Part shown: in pieces, positions 42,402 through 50,770 of the stretch
How the letters are laid out: each line of letters begins with the position of its first letter
Position numbering within the stretch: the first letter of the stretch is position 1
From: Peribacillus acanthi
Lineage (GTDB): Bacteria; Bacillota; Bacilli; Bacillales; DSM-1321
Length of the DNA stretch: 64,000 nucleotides
Assembly (NCBI RefSeq): GCF_003073175.1
Contig: NZ_QBBX01000015.1
Span: forward strand, 24,001-88,000
Direction of reading: 5' to 3'
The notes under the pieces: generated by a model
The model's database searches: none
Told to the model about the DNA's origin: nothing
What the model saw: the letters and a program-made list of their open reading frames with translations, nothing else
Translations under genes and position numbers: made by a program

Positions 42402-43640
42402 CTATTTCGGGAAGATTACCTTAATGGTAGTCCCCATTCCAACAACGCTATCCACTTTTATTTTCCCCTGGTGCTGGTCAATGATCCATTTGGCAATTGA
42501 TAGCCCTAGACCTGCACCTTCTGACTTTGTCCTTGATTGTTCACCTTGGAAAAAACGATCGAAAATCCTCGGCAATATTTCTTTTTCAATCCCTATTCCA
42601 TTGTCCTTTACAAGTAATTCTACTGAATTTCCTTGATTCCGACAGAGAACTTCAATTTGCCCCTCTTCATTGGTATACTTCATGGCATTATCAAGCAGGA
42701 TGACCATGAGCTGATGAATTTTCTCTTTGTCTCCCGTCATCGTCACCTGTTCTTCCGCTTTCAGTTCCATTGTCTTTCCTTGATACAGTGCAATCTCCGA
42801 ATAGTTTTCAACCACTTCTTCAAGCAGCTCGGTTAAAGAAAAGACCTTACGTTCAATATGGATTTCATTTGAATCCGACCTAGTAAGAAGCAATAGATTG
42901 TTCACCAATTTAGTCAGTCTTCTGCATTCCCTGACTATGACCGATATTTCCGATGCCTTCTCTTCTATGGTTGCATTCGGTGCCCTTAATAACAATTCTG
43001 ATTTAGATTGAATAACAGCAAGAGGTGTCCTTAGCTCATGAGAGGCATCGGATACAAATTGCTGTTGCTTTCCCCACGCTTCCTTAATAGGAATAAACGC
43101 TTTATCCGCTAAATAAAATCCAGCAGCAATGGAGACAAACCCACCAATGATGGTTCCAATTGTCAAAATTAATTGTAATCGGTCTAATAGCTCCTGTTCG
43201 GTATTTACATTCCGTAATAACTGAACTTTCACCTCTCCCATAGGAGTTTGAAAAGTATTGGCTATGCTACGAAAATAGTAACCTTCAGCGCTTTTCTCTT
43301 CTAATTGACCGATTTTCCTCGGCAAAAATCTTTCACTATTGTTAGAGAAAAGAGTGTCACTTTCATTCCATTCTATGACCTTGTTATTCTCATCCCACAA
43401 CAGCATTGTGATTCGGGGATCTCGGACAAAAGCAGGCTTTCCTATTGCGGGGTCTAGGGGGATAAATCCACTTTGTGCCACTTCTTCAAAACGTACCATC
43501 ATCCGTTTTAGTCCCTCATCGGAATCGGAATATAGAAGCGCTTTTAAATAAGAATAAATAACCGTTGATAGTGCACCTATGATTAATATTAAAATTATTG
43601 AATTCAGAATGGTTAAACGGAATCTGGTTTTTTGAAACAA
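42402..43640 (-). CDS. Sensor histidine kinase, EnvZ/PhoR-like
   Basis: A 412-aa membrane kinase. A TM helix at residues about 10-33, an extracytoplasmic loop of about 120 residues, and a second TM near 155-180 precede the H-box FVSDASHELRTPLAVIQ, N-box LLDNAMKYT and G-boxes DNGIGIEKEI and SEGAGLGLSIAKWI. TTG start at 43640, overlapping the response-regulator gene by 28 nt, so the pair is coupled. Signal unknown; no transporter gene adjoins it. Confidence 0.9.
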   Translation of the reverse strand: MFQKTRFRLTILNSIILILIIGALSTVIYSYLKALLYSDSDEGLKRMMVRFEEVAQSGFIPLDPAIGKPAFVRDPRITMLLWDENNKVIEWNESDTLFSNNSERFLPRKIGQLEEKSAEGYYFRSIANTFQTPMGEVKVQLLRNVNTEQELLDRLQLILTIGTIIGGFVSIAAGFYLADKAFIPIKEAWGKQQQFVSDASHELRTPLAVIQSKSELLLRAPNATIEEKASEISVIVRECRRLTKLVNNLLLLTRSDSNEIHIERKVFSLTELLEEVVENYSEIALYQGKTMELKAEEQVTMTGDKEKIHQLMVILLDNAMKYTNEEGQIEVLCRNQGNSVELLVKDNGIGIEKEILPRIFDRFFQGEQSRTKSEGAGLGLSIAKWIIDQHQGKIKVDSVVGMGTTIKVIFPK

Positions 43641-44293
43641 TAGCCTATTCCCCTCACTGTTTGCAAATGTTTATCATACCCGAAAGGCTCCAGTTTTTTT
43701 CGGAGATGATGGGTGAACACTTCCACCACGGCTACTGATGTGTCGGAATCAAAGCCCCAAATCCGATCGTAAATTTGTTCTTTCGTTAATATCGTCCCAA
43801 CATTCTGGATGAAAAACTCCAATAAATCATATTGTTTTAAAGTCAGCTTGATAGACTCGCCATTAATCGTTATTTCTTTTTCCCGACCATGAAGCTCCAT
43901 GCCCTCGTAACAAAGTGTCTGTTTAGTGGTCAAGCTACCGCTTCTTCTTAACATAGCACGTAGTCTTGCCTCTAATTCAGGAGCTTGAAAGGGTTTGACT
44001 AAATAATCGTCCGCTCCAAAGTCCAGACCCTTCACCCGGTCTTCCAAGGAGTCTTTTGCTGTTAGAAACAACACGGGAGTCCCAACATTTTCGGCTCTCA
44101 TTCGTTGAATAATCTCAAAGCCGTTTATTCCAGGTAACATCACATCGAGCACGATTGCATCGTATATGTTTTGAAGAGCCAGGAAAAGACCTTCATCTCC
44201 ATCCGATGCGATGTCCACCGTAAAGTGAACAGATAAAAGATCCTTAATGGAATGAAGTAATTCAATATTGTCTTCTACAACTAATATTTTCAT
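43613..44293 (-). CDS. OmpR-family response regulator
   Basis: A 226-aa regulator partnered with the kinase downstream. Receiver domain residues 1-115 with phospho-acceptor Asp in DAIVLDVMLPGINGFE, Thr and Lys switch residues in PVLFLTAKDS and DDYLVKPFQAPELEAR; C-terminal winged helix with VEVFTHHLRKKLEPF. ATG after AGGAGGAG. The 44458-44613 micro-ORF upstream on the same strand could be part of the unit. Confidence 0.92.
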   Translation of the reverse strand: MKILVVEDNIELLHSIKDLLSVHFTVDIASDGDEGLFLALQNIYDAIVLDVMLPGINGFEIIQRMRAENVGTPVLFLTAKDSLEDRVKGLDFGADDYLVKPFQAPELEARLRAMLRRSGSLTTKQTLCYEGMELHGREKEITINGESIKLTLKQYDLLEFFIQNVGTILTKEQIYDRIWGFDSDTSVAVVEVFTHHLRKKLEPFGYDKHLQTVRGIGYCFKKPDSV

Positions 44294-44457
44294 AGAATCT
44301 CCTCCTCAACTCTCTCCAAAACCATTGTAAAATTACTGTTCATGAATACGCAAGTAGTTACTCATTCTTTAAAAAACGGAGACTAGCATGATATTAATGT
44401 GCTGATTCATTTTTTCATATCAACTAATCTCCCTTATTGATTTTCATTCGTATTACT

Positions 44458-44613
44458 TTAACTTCCATCATGATTCATCATCGGGAAGTTGATTCGTTCC
44501 ATCATAGCTTGGCGTTGATTCTGTATCGTAATCAAATAGCCTAATCCTCCAAGGATGACTAGATTAAAAACTAAACTAACTACCATAAATGTTTTCATCC
44601 ACTTTTGCTTCAT
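44458..44613 (-). CDS. Small single-span membrane protein, 51 aa
   Basis: ATG at 44613 opens MKQKWMKTFMVVSLVFNLVI then a Gly-rich end of the membrane span and a tail ending MMNHDGS. A basic N-terminus, one hydrophobic helix and a Met-rich polar tail are visible; the start resembles the leader of Spy/CpxP-like periplasmic proteins but the body is absent. The ribosome site (AAGAGAG) is weak. It precedes the two-component genes on the same strand. Confidence 0.45.
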   Translation of the reverse strand: MKQKWMKTFMVVSLVFNLVILGGLGYLITIQNQRQAMMERINFPMMNHDGS

Positions 44614-44727
44614 ACTTTTTCTCTCTTTTTACTTAGTAATAGTGATTATGCAATAGGATTCTAAAAATCAGCTTAATAAATGATCGAATTTCTCATCGAG
44701 ATCAGAACTTATTGAATCCATGAAGAA

Positions 44728-44880
44728 AATTCGACAAGTTGGGCGTAAAGTAATCAAAGCTGGGCGTAAATCGTAAAAAGTTGGGCGTAAAGTGATCAAA
44801 GTTGGGTGTAAGTCGATGAGTTAGGCGTAGACCGATTAAAGTTGGGCGTAAATCGAGGAAATTTTGGCGTTAATTTGTTT
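44728..44880 (+). repeat. 21-bp periodic array III (GTTGGGCGTAAA type)
   Basis: Cores at 44741, 44762, 44783, 44804, 44823, 44844 and 44865: 21-bp steps with one 19-bp step. Typical unit: TGATCAAAGTTGGGCGTAAA, with slight variation. The left edge AATTCGACAAGTTGGG is identical to that of array I. It lies downstream of rsbT and upstream of the 51-aa ORF. Confidence 0.88.
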
Positions 44881-44899
44881 AAGGGGAATAATTCCCAAA

Positions 44900-44931
44900 A
44901 TAAAAAACCACCTTCCTAAAAGAAAGATGGC
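44900..44931 (-). terminator. Terminator after rsbT
   Basis: Minus strand CCATCTTTC and GAAGGTGG pair (one mismatch) and are followed by TTTTTTATTTT, about 25 nt past the rsbT stop. Confidence 0.65.
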
Positions 44932-44954
44932 ACCTAAAATTTATGTTATATAAA

Positions 44955-45356
44955 TCATTTCTTCCACTTAATTCCGATAATTTCTGTTCCCTCTCCAACT
45001 GTAGATTCGATTGAGAAATCATCGAATAGTCTCTTAGCCCCAGGAACGCCTGCTCCTAAGCCTCCAGAAGTAGAATATCCGTCTTCTAAAACTTTACGCA
45101 CATCCGAAATACCAGGTCCTTCGTCGATTGCATAGATTTTTAAGCCATGCTTTCCTTGTTCGAACAGTTCTTCTATGATGATTTTTCCTGGTAAGGCGTA
45201 CAAGTATATGTTTCTTGCTAATTCGGAGATTGCGGTCGTAATTCTGGCTTGGTCCACAACACTGAAATTCAAGCGCTTAGCTTCTTCTCTACCCTTTTGG
45301 CGGGCAAGTACAATGTCCCATTCATTATTTATATTAACAACAACACGATTTGACAT
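44955..45356 (-). CDS. rsbT: RsbT-type switch kinase of the stressosome
   Basis: GHKL-fold serine/threonine kinase. RsbT phosphorylates STAS partners and, once released, activates a PP2C phosphatase. The 133-aa protein (ATG 45356 after AAGGAGACCC) shows the N-box TTAISELARNIYLYA, the G1 box AIDEGPGISDV and the G2 region STSGGLGAGVPGAKRLFD, closest to RsbT rather than RsbW/SpoIIAB. It follows rsbS by 18 bp. Neither RsbR nor RsbU, V, W or SigB lies here, so it is an extra or split module. Confidence 0.8.
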   Translation of the reverse strand: MSNRVVVNINNEWDIVLARQKGREEAKRLNFSVVDQARITTAISELARNIYLYALPGKIIIEELFEQGKHGLKIYAIDEGPGISDVRKVLEDGYSTSGGLGAGVPGAKRLFDDFSIESTVGEGTEIIGIKWKK

Positions 45357-45374
45357 GGGTCTCCTTATCACCTA

Positions 45375-45728
45375 TCAGGATAGAATTCTTTCTAGTATTT
45401 CGATTCCTTTTTCCAAATCCAACGCAGTATGTCCACCATTTAAATTAATACCTAGTTCAATTAAGGTAATGGCAACAGCTGGTTGAATTCCAGTAATAAC
45501 GACTTTAGCTCCCATTAACTCTGCCATAGATACAAGGTCGCCTAAAATCTTAGCAATAAAGGAATCAATCATATCTAAAGAAGTAAGATCTAAAACCACT
45601 CCACCTGCACCGGTTTCATGAATTTTTTGCAGCAAGCTTTCCTGTAATTCAAGGGCTGTCCGATCATCCAATTCCACTTGAATCGATATCAACAAAAGGT
45701 TGTTTAGCTTAAGAATAGGAATTTTCAA
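45375..45728 (-). CDS. rsbS: RsbS-type STAS-domain antagonist
   Basis: A single-domain STAS protein of 117 aa that should sequester RsbT until phosphorylated. The conserved serine lies in [18 protein letters not shown], at the STAS phosphorylation position. There is no N-terminal sensory globin or PAS-like domain, which separates it from RsbR. TTG start after GCAGGAGG. Forms a two-gene unit with rsbT. Confidence 0.8.
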   Translation of the reverse strand: MKIPILKLNNLLLISIQVELDDRTALELQESLLQKIHETGAGGVVLDLTSLDMIDSFIAKILGDLVSMAELMGAKVVITGIQPAVAITLIELGINLNGGHTALDLEKGIEILERILS

Positions 45729-45923
45729 CGAATTTCCTCCTGCAATTTTAATTGAATTTATATATGGTACACCATTAATCTTCTATAAAACACTACTTGG
45801 TAAAGCCATAGGTAAACTATATTATAACAATTTATTATAGCACACTCAATTTATTAAAACGGGAAATATTACTTAAAAGGAAACATCTATCTATTCAAAA
45901 GCTCATGCCTAAAACTTTATTAA

Positions 45924-45958
45924 TGAAAAACAGTCAGGCATCTCTACCTGACTGTTCC
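45924..45958 (-). terminator. Terminator of the chemoreceptor gene at 46-48 kb
   Basis: CAGTCAGG pairs with CCTGACTG around 8 nt, followed on the minus strand by TTTTTCATT. Confidence 0.8.
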
Positions 45959-45964
45959 TACTCA

Positions 45965-47956
45965 TTATAAATTAAACTTCTTAATCGAATCTTGAAGCTC
46001 TTCCGCCATATCTGCTAATGCAGCTGATGATGCGGCGATTTCTTGCATAGACGCTAACTGTTCTTCCGTTGCGGCAGAGACATCCTGACTTTGTTGGTTT
46101 GTATTAAGTGCAGAGTGTTCAATTTCCTTTACAATCTCCACTACCTTATCAATGCCTTCACCCATCACTTGTATAGAAGTAGAAACTTCTTGTATTTGTG
46201 AGGTGACAGTGCTGACAAATTGTCCGATTTCCTTAAACGAACTACCTGCAAAGTTCACAATCTCTATACCTTTTTGAACCTCTGCAGAACCTTTTTCCAT
46301 CGATTCCACCGCTTGGTGTGTATCTTCTTGGATAGAAGAAATCAGCTGACGTATAGTTTCAGTAGAATTGGAACTTTGTTCAGCTAACTTACGAACTTCG
46401 CCTGCCACGACAGCAAATCCTTTACCATGTTCACCCGCTCGAGCTGCTTCAATAGCAGCGTTTAAAGCAAGCAAATTCGTCTGGGCAGCAATACTTCCAA
46501 TCACGTCAACGATTTGGCTAATTTCGGCTGAACGCTCCCCAAGATTATGCACAACTTTTCCAAGTTCATTTACATTACTATGGATATTGTTCATTTGCTG
46601 AATTGATTGGTTGATTGCTTCTTCCCCTTGCTGAACCGCCTCCGTTGCCTGTTCGGCAGTTGATGAAACGGTCATGGAATTCTTCATGATTTGCTGAGTG
46701 ACTGAGCTCATTTCATGAACCACTTCTGTACTATCTTTTACCATAGCAGTTTGGACATCTGTAGATGAAGCCACTTCTTGGATGGAGTTAGCCACTTGTT
46801 CAGTCGCTCTATTATTTTCATCAGAACTAGCCATCAACTGTTCAGAAGCAGAAGCCAATTGATTTGACTTATCTCCCACATTTTGAATTAGTTCACGTAA
46901 AGCCACTACCATGCCATTAAAGCTTTGTCCAAGTTTTCCAACCTCATCATACTCTGGGCCTTCGTATTGTTGAGTTAGATCACCTTCACGTATTCTTTCA
47001 GTAACAAGATTTAATTGGTTTAATGGGCGGATTATTGATCGAATAATTAAGTATGAAATAATAGCACAAATCACTAATGAGATGGCAATAGTAATCACGG
47101 TCACGATAATTATAGGATTTACCGCATCAGAGATTTCGTTAGTATTCATCGTTCCGGCAATCTTCCAACCAGTCAGCTTATTAGTCGTGAAAGTAAGTTC
47201 CTTTGCCACACCTTTAAGCTGATAGGAAATATCGCCACTTTCTTGTGACATAATTGTTTTTTTCCAGCTTTCCTTCGCATCTTCACCGGCTTTTTCAGTT
47301 GGGTGAATGAGGTATTGGCCATTAGCACTTAAAATAAATGGATACCCCTTATCCCCAATTTTAATATTATGTGCCAGTTTACTTAACGTCTCCAACTGCA
47401 AATCAATTCCAAATACTCCTGAATTATCTGCTGTACGTCTTGCGACTGTAATACTGATATTCCCTGTAGAGGCGTCCACATAAGGATCTGTAATAATTGT
47501 CTTGCCATCATTCTCTACTGCCTGCTTAAACCAAGGACGTTCTCTAGGATCAAATCCTTGTGGAAGTTCTATAGACGGATCAATGATCATCTCTCCATCT
47601 TCTGTCCCTATGTATACATTCACTACTTCCGAATTAAGCGCTTTATACTCTCCAAGCAAGCTTAATAATCGAACCCGATTTGCTTGTGTGTAGGAAGCCT
47701 CACTCATCCTTTTCGCAAAATAATCCACATCGTTTGTACGTGTTTCAATACGCGAGGTGAGAAGCTGATCCAATACTTTCACGTTTTCATTGGCGGATTG
47801 AAGAATTTTTTCACGGATTTCTTTTTTAGAGGTGTCATACGACATATATCCGACGATTGCTGGTGGTATAAGTAAAATAAATATGAATGATAATATCAAT
47901 TTTCTCTTAATCGTAGTCTTTAAAAAACCTTTAAACTGTTTTTTGCGTTTTTTCAT
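45965..47956 (-). CDS. Methyl-accepting chemotaxis protein with double-Cache sensor
   Basis: A 663-aa receptor. TM1 spans residues about 18-38; residues about 40-275 form a dCache-type ligand domain ([19 protein letters not shown] ... [13 protein letters not shown]). TM2 lies near 282-305, then HAMP ([20 protein letters not shown]) and the signalling hairpin with tip [20 protein letters not shown]. It is a transmembrane chemoreceptor relaying to CheA/CheW. The fold suggests a small-molecule ligand such as an amino acid, but the ligand cannot be read. Confidence 0.92.
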   Translation of the reverse strand: MKKRKKQFKGFLKTTIKRKLILSFIFILLIPPAIVGYMSYDTSKKEIREKILQSANENVKVLDQLLTSRIETRTNDVDYFAKRMSEASYTQANRVRLLSLLGEYKALNSEVVNVYIGTEDGEMIIDPSIELPQGFDPRERPWFKQAVENDGKTIITDPYVDASTGNISITVARRTADNSGVFGIDLQLETLSKLAHNIKIGDKGYPFILSANGQYLIHPTEKAGEDAKESWKKTIMSQESGDISYQLKGVAKELTFTTNKLTGWKIAGTMNTNEISDAVNPIIIVTVITIAISLVICAIISYLIIRSIIRPLNQLNLVTERIREGDLTQQYEGPEYDEVGKLGQSFNGMVVALRELIQNVGDKSNQLASASEQLMASSDENNRATEQVANSIQEVASSTDVQTAMVKDSTEVVHEMSSVTQQIMKNSMTVSSTAEQATEAVQQGEEAINQSIQQMNNIHSNVNELGKVVHNLGERSAEISQIVDVIGSIAAQTNLLALNAAIEAARAGEHGKGFAVVAGEVRKLAEQSSNSTETIRQLISSIQEDTHQAVESMEKGSAEVQKGIEIVNFAGSSFKEIGQFVSTVTSQIQEVSTSIQVMGEGIDKVVEIVKEIEHSALNTNQQSQDVSAATEEQLASMQEIAASSAALADMAEELQDSIKKFNL

Positions 47957-48192
47957 ACCGAAATTCCTTTCTATCTAACAAATATACGTGCTAAAAGATT
48001 TGCTCTTGCCTCCTTCTTAAAAATTTTATCTAGTTAGTTATATTATCGGAAGGAAAATAGAACTATGAAATTGAAATTATTTACATTATCCATATTTTCA
48101 TATCAACTACTTTTGTAAAGTAGTATTTTTATGTGAGACTTAGAAGAAATCATCCCCGATTTAGTTTTGTAAAATAATGAAATAGTAATAAG

Positions 48193-48216
48193 AAAAGACG
48201 CAAATTTGCGCCTTTT
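48193..48216. terminator. Short hairpin between GNAT gene and chemoreceptor
   Basis: GACGCAAATTTGCGCC is self-complementary (one wobble) and flanked by AAAA and TTTT, so it may terminate the GNAT transcript on the minus strand. Confidence 0.6.
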
Positions 48217-48226
48217 AACGAGTAGC

Positions 48227-48724
48227 CTATTTAATTTGTAAATGCAGGATGAATTGTTCACCCAGCTTCCCTATTTTACGGAAGCCCTTATCTATAAAAC
48301 CCGTTTTTAAGTAGACTTGCTGCGCAGCAATATTTTTATGATTCACTCCAAGGACGACCTCATCACATTCAGGAAAATAGACTTTCATATAATCCTTTAA
48401 TAGAAGTAATCCTTGTTTTGCATAGCCCTTTCCTTGCTGCTTTTCGTTGATAGAAAAAGCGGACAGTAAATAGGCATGTGGATTATCACTATATTCTTTA
48501 ACACGCTCGCCTTTATTCAACAGAAAAAATCCAACCGCTTCTCCTGCTGACTCAATGACTACAGGTATCTTATTTTTGTTAATTTGTTCGTCTTGAAGCA
48601 TTTCCCTAGGCATCCCTGTAAATTGTGCCTGATCTAGAGGCAGTTCAAAAGAAAGTAAATCTTTTTCAAACCTCTCCTCATATTTTACTAGATTTACGGT
48701 TTGCTGTTTCGTATAGTTTTCCAT
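48227..48724 (-). CDS. GNAT-family N-acetyltransferase
   Basis: A 165-aa acetyltransferase from ATG 48724 (MENYTKQQTVNLVKY), preceded by GGGGTG. A longer reading from 48787 would overlap the next gene and adds a hydrophobic leader foreign to the family. The acetyl-CoA loop is INEKQQGKGYAKQGLLLL, and VLGVNHKNIAAQQVYLKTGF is the usual C-terminal signature. Substrate unknown. Downstream of, and probably co-transcribed with, the membrane acyltransferase. Confidence 0.85.
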   Translation of the reverse strand: MENYTKQQTVNLVKYEERFEKDLLSFELPLDQAQFTGMPREMLQDEQINKNKIPVVIESAGEAVGFFLLNKGERVKEYSDNPHAYLLSAFSINEKQQGKGYAKQGLLLLKDYMKVYFPECDEVVLGVNHKNIAAQQVYLKTGFIDKGFRKIGKLGEQFILHLQIK

Positions 48725-48743
48725 CCATAACACCCCATAAAAA

Positions 48744-49823
48744 TTATTTAAACCCAAAAGGAAGTCGAAGAATACGGATTTTTTCAAATAACCACAGTAA
48801 AATCGAAATAATGAAGAAGGATAATACCAGCAACAATATGAATTTGAGAGGTATGGCTATTTCAACCGAACTTAGAAAATAACCTATTACTACAATGATT
48901 GGTTGATGCAAAATATAAAAAGGCAAGGCATACTTGGAGCCAATTTGAAGTGTTTTCGTTTTACGATTGAACCTCATCATGAACAAACCAAGTAACACGA
49001 AAATGAGAGACCAGCTCCCCAACACTCGAACAGCCAAAACAGCTGATTTTGCCGATATCCAGCTAGGAGCATCTCCTAAGGAAATGTATCCATACCATCC
49101 AGCAACGACGAAACCTATGATTAGTAATATTGGAAAGTATGCTCTGACCTTCTCCATAAAAGTAGAATTAGAAATAAATTTAAATCCAGCTATGAACACG
49201 AACAAATAATACAAGAGATCCCAGCCGCCCAATCCAATCGTTTCAACGAATAATAATAGATAAGAGATGAATAGAAAGATCCCAAAACCAATAAAAGATG
49301 GTGATGACCCTTTACCACTATCTAGCATTTTCTTAAAGATGGGTAAGGTTAAATAGGTAAAAATCAACAAGAAAAACACATACCATAAATGAAGACCTAC
49401 AAACGCAAAATTCCCTGGTCCACCTATATCTAAATAAAGTCCGTCAAAATAATGAGGAAGAAACTGAAAAAATGAACCATTAAATTGTTCCAATGTTATC
49501 CGTTCGATATAAACTTGTGGTGGAGAAAGGAAAAATACTGCAACAATCAAAGGTATCCCCAACCTAATCAGTCGATCCTTTGCAAGTTGGCTTACTGAAT
49601 ATCTTTGTAGTGCAAAGTATGTACTCGCTCCTGAAATTAAGAAAAACAGTGGCATAATCCATAAACTTGTAATCATCGTAAATAAAAACATATACGTTCC
49701 ATCTAGCTCTATGTTTTTTACATGCCACGGAAACGGATTAAAAAACATGACCACATGATAAATAAATACAACAAAAGTTGCCACCACACGCAACCAGTCT
49801 AAATAATAGAGTCTCCCCTCCAT
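48744..49823 (-). CDS. Acyltransferase 3 family membrane protein
   Basis: A 359-aa polytopic protein with about ten hydrophobic spans. The N-terminus MEGRLYYLDWLRVVATFVVF leads into the conserved catalytic-type His (FIYHVVMF), and FFLISGASTYFALQ follows, as in OatA/NodX-like acyltransferases that modify surface glycans. ATG 49823 follows GGAGGGGTGAAT. No SGNH domain is fused. The acceptor is unknown. Confidence 0.82.
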   Translation of the reverse strand: MEGRLYYLDWLRVVATFVVFIYHVVMFFNPFPWHVKNIELDGTYMFLFTMITSLWIMPLFFLISGASTYFALQRYSVSQLAKDRLIRLGIPLIVAVFFLSPPQVYIERITLEQFNGSFFQFLPHYFDGLYLDIGGPGNFAFVGLHLWYVFFLLIFTYLTLPIFKKMLDSGKGSSPSFIGFGIFLFISYLLLFVETIGLGGWDLLYYLFVFIAGFKFISNSTFMEKVRAYFPILLIIGFVVAGWYGYISLGDAPSWISAKSAVLAVRVLGSWSLIFVLLGLFMMRFNRKTKTLQIGSKYALPFYILHQPIIVVIGYFLSSVEIAIPLKFILLLVLSFFIISILLWLFEKIRILRLPFGFK

Positions 49824-49932
49824 ATTCACCCCTCCAAATCCTCTCATTTTCTACTATATAACACTAGAAAAATTTTACAATCCGTGATTTAATACTTATT
49901 GAAAAATTCGACTGTAAAAGGGGCTGCGAAAC

Positions 49933-50271
49933 ATAGTACCACAACTTATAAATGTCTTATTCAAAGCATGGTCGATCGAGTCCAGCACAAAATGGACAGA
50001 AGATAATCCCGCAAAAGGGCAATGTGGAGTGACAGCATTGGTGGTTCACGATTTATTGAAAGGGAAGATTCTTAAGACTCCAACCCACCAAGGCTGGCAT
50101 TACTACAATTACATTAATGGGGAGCGATATGATTTTACAGCTTCTCAGTTCCCTCAAGAAATGGACTATCAGGACATTGTGTCAAATAGAGAAGAAGCCT
50201 TTTCCGACACAAACCAACAGCAATATGCTTATCTAAAAAACAGCGTTGAACAGTTATTGCGAGAAGGTTAA
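49933..50271 (+). CDS. YunG-like protein with no standard start codon
   Basis: The conserved part LFKAWSIESSTKWTEDNPAK, GQCGVTALVVHDLLKG, HYYNYINGERYDFTASQF is like B. subtilis YunG, a small protein of unknown function. The only ATG/GTG/TTG starts in frame lie at or after TTG 50029, which would delete the conserved N-terminal third. Reading upstream, the frame is open to a stop at 49915, and AAAAGGGG (49916-49923) is placed nine nucleotides before an ATA codon at 49933. Either ATA (or CTG 49924) initiates, or an ATG-to-ATA change has silenced the gene. From 49933 it would be 112 aa. Confidence 0.6.
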   Translation: MVPQLINVLFKAWSIESSTKWTEDNPAKGQCGVTALVVHDLLKGKILKTPTHQGWHYYNYINGERYDFTASQFPQEMDYQDIVSNREEAFSDTNQQQYAYLKNSVEQLLREG

Positions 50272-50352
50272 TTTTCAGATTATTAAACAAAATATATTCC
50301 TCTTTGTGATAAAATGATGGAGCATTCTTAATGAAATTGGGGAGGGTTTATC

Positions 50353-50721
50353 TTGTTTCAAGGATTCCATCATATTGTGCTTTTTTGTAAAGATACAAAT
50401 CTATCAAAAGGTTGGTATGAAAAAGTAGGTTTTGAACTAGTTAGAGGCTATGAAGAGATGTATTGGTTCAACCTCGGTGGTATTGAAATCATGCTTCATC
50501 CAAGTGAGGTTTCAAATCCTGGCATGACTAATCTACACGTTGCCGTCCAAGATGTATCACAGGTATTTCAACATGTTATCGATCAAGGTCTAGAACCTGT
50601 TGACCATCAACAACCAGGAGAAAAAATAAGCGGGCCTGTAACAAGACCATGGGGAGACGTTGAGTTCGAATTGGTGGATCCCGATGGACATTTATGGGCT
50701 TTTACGGAAAATAGAACATAG
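50353..50721 (+). CDS. VOC-family (glyoxalase/bleomycin-resistance fold) protein
   Basis: A 122-aa single VOC module. GFHHIVLFCKDTNLSKGWYE begins the first beta-alpha-beta unit and PWGDVEFELVDPDGHLWAF closes the second, with a terminal Glu at the metal position. TTG start after GGGGAGGG. Not a clear glyoxalase I; substrate unknown. It lies 81 bp after the YunG-like gene. Confidence 0.82.
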   Translation: MFQGFHHIVLFCKDTNLSKGWYEKVGFELVRGYEEMYWFNLGGIEIMLHPSEVSNPGMTNLHVAVQDVSQVFQHVIDQGLEPVDHQQPGEKISGPVTRPWGDVEFELVDPDGHLWAFTENRT

Positions 50722-50741
50722 TGGATAACATAGTAATCTAA

Positions 50742-50770
50742 AAAGGAATAGGCAAAATACCTATTCCTCA
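50742..50770. terminator. Terminator between VOC gene and orphan kinase
   Basis: GGAATAGG pairs with CCTATTCC around a 7-nt loop. On the minus strand TTTTTAG follows, making it the kinase terminator; the plus-strand exit is only moderately T-rich. Confidence 0.75.

Noticed and set aside
47957-48060. Sigma-D promoter for the chemoreceptor (CCGATAAT on the minus strand)
   Set aside because: The -10-like CCGATAAT is present but no TAAA lies at the required distance upstream, so the match is not convincing.
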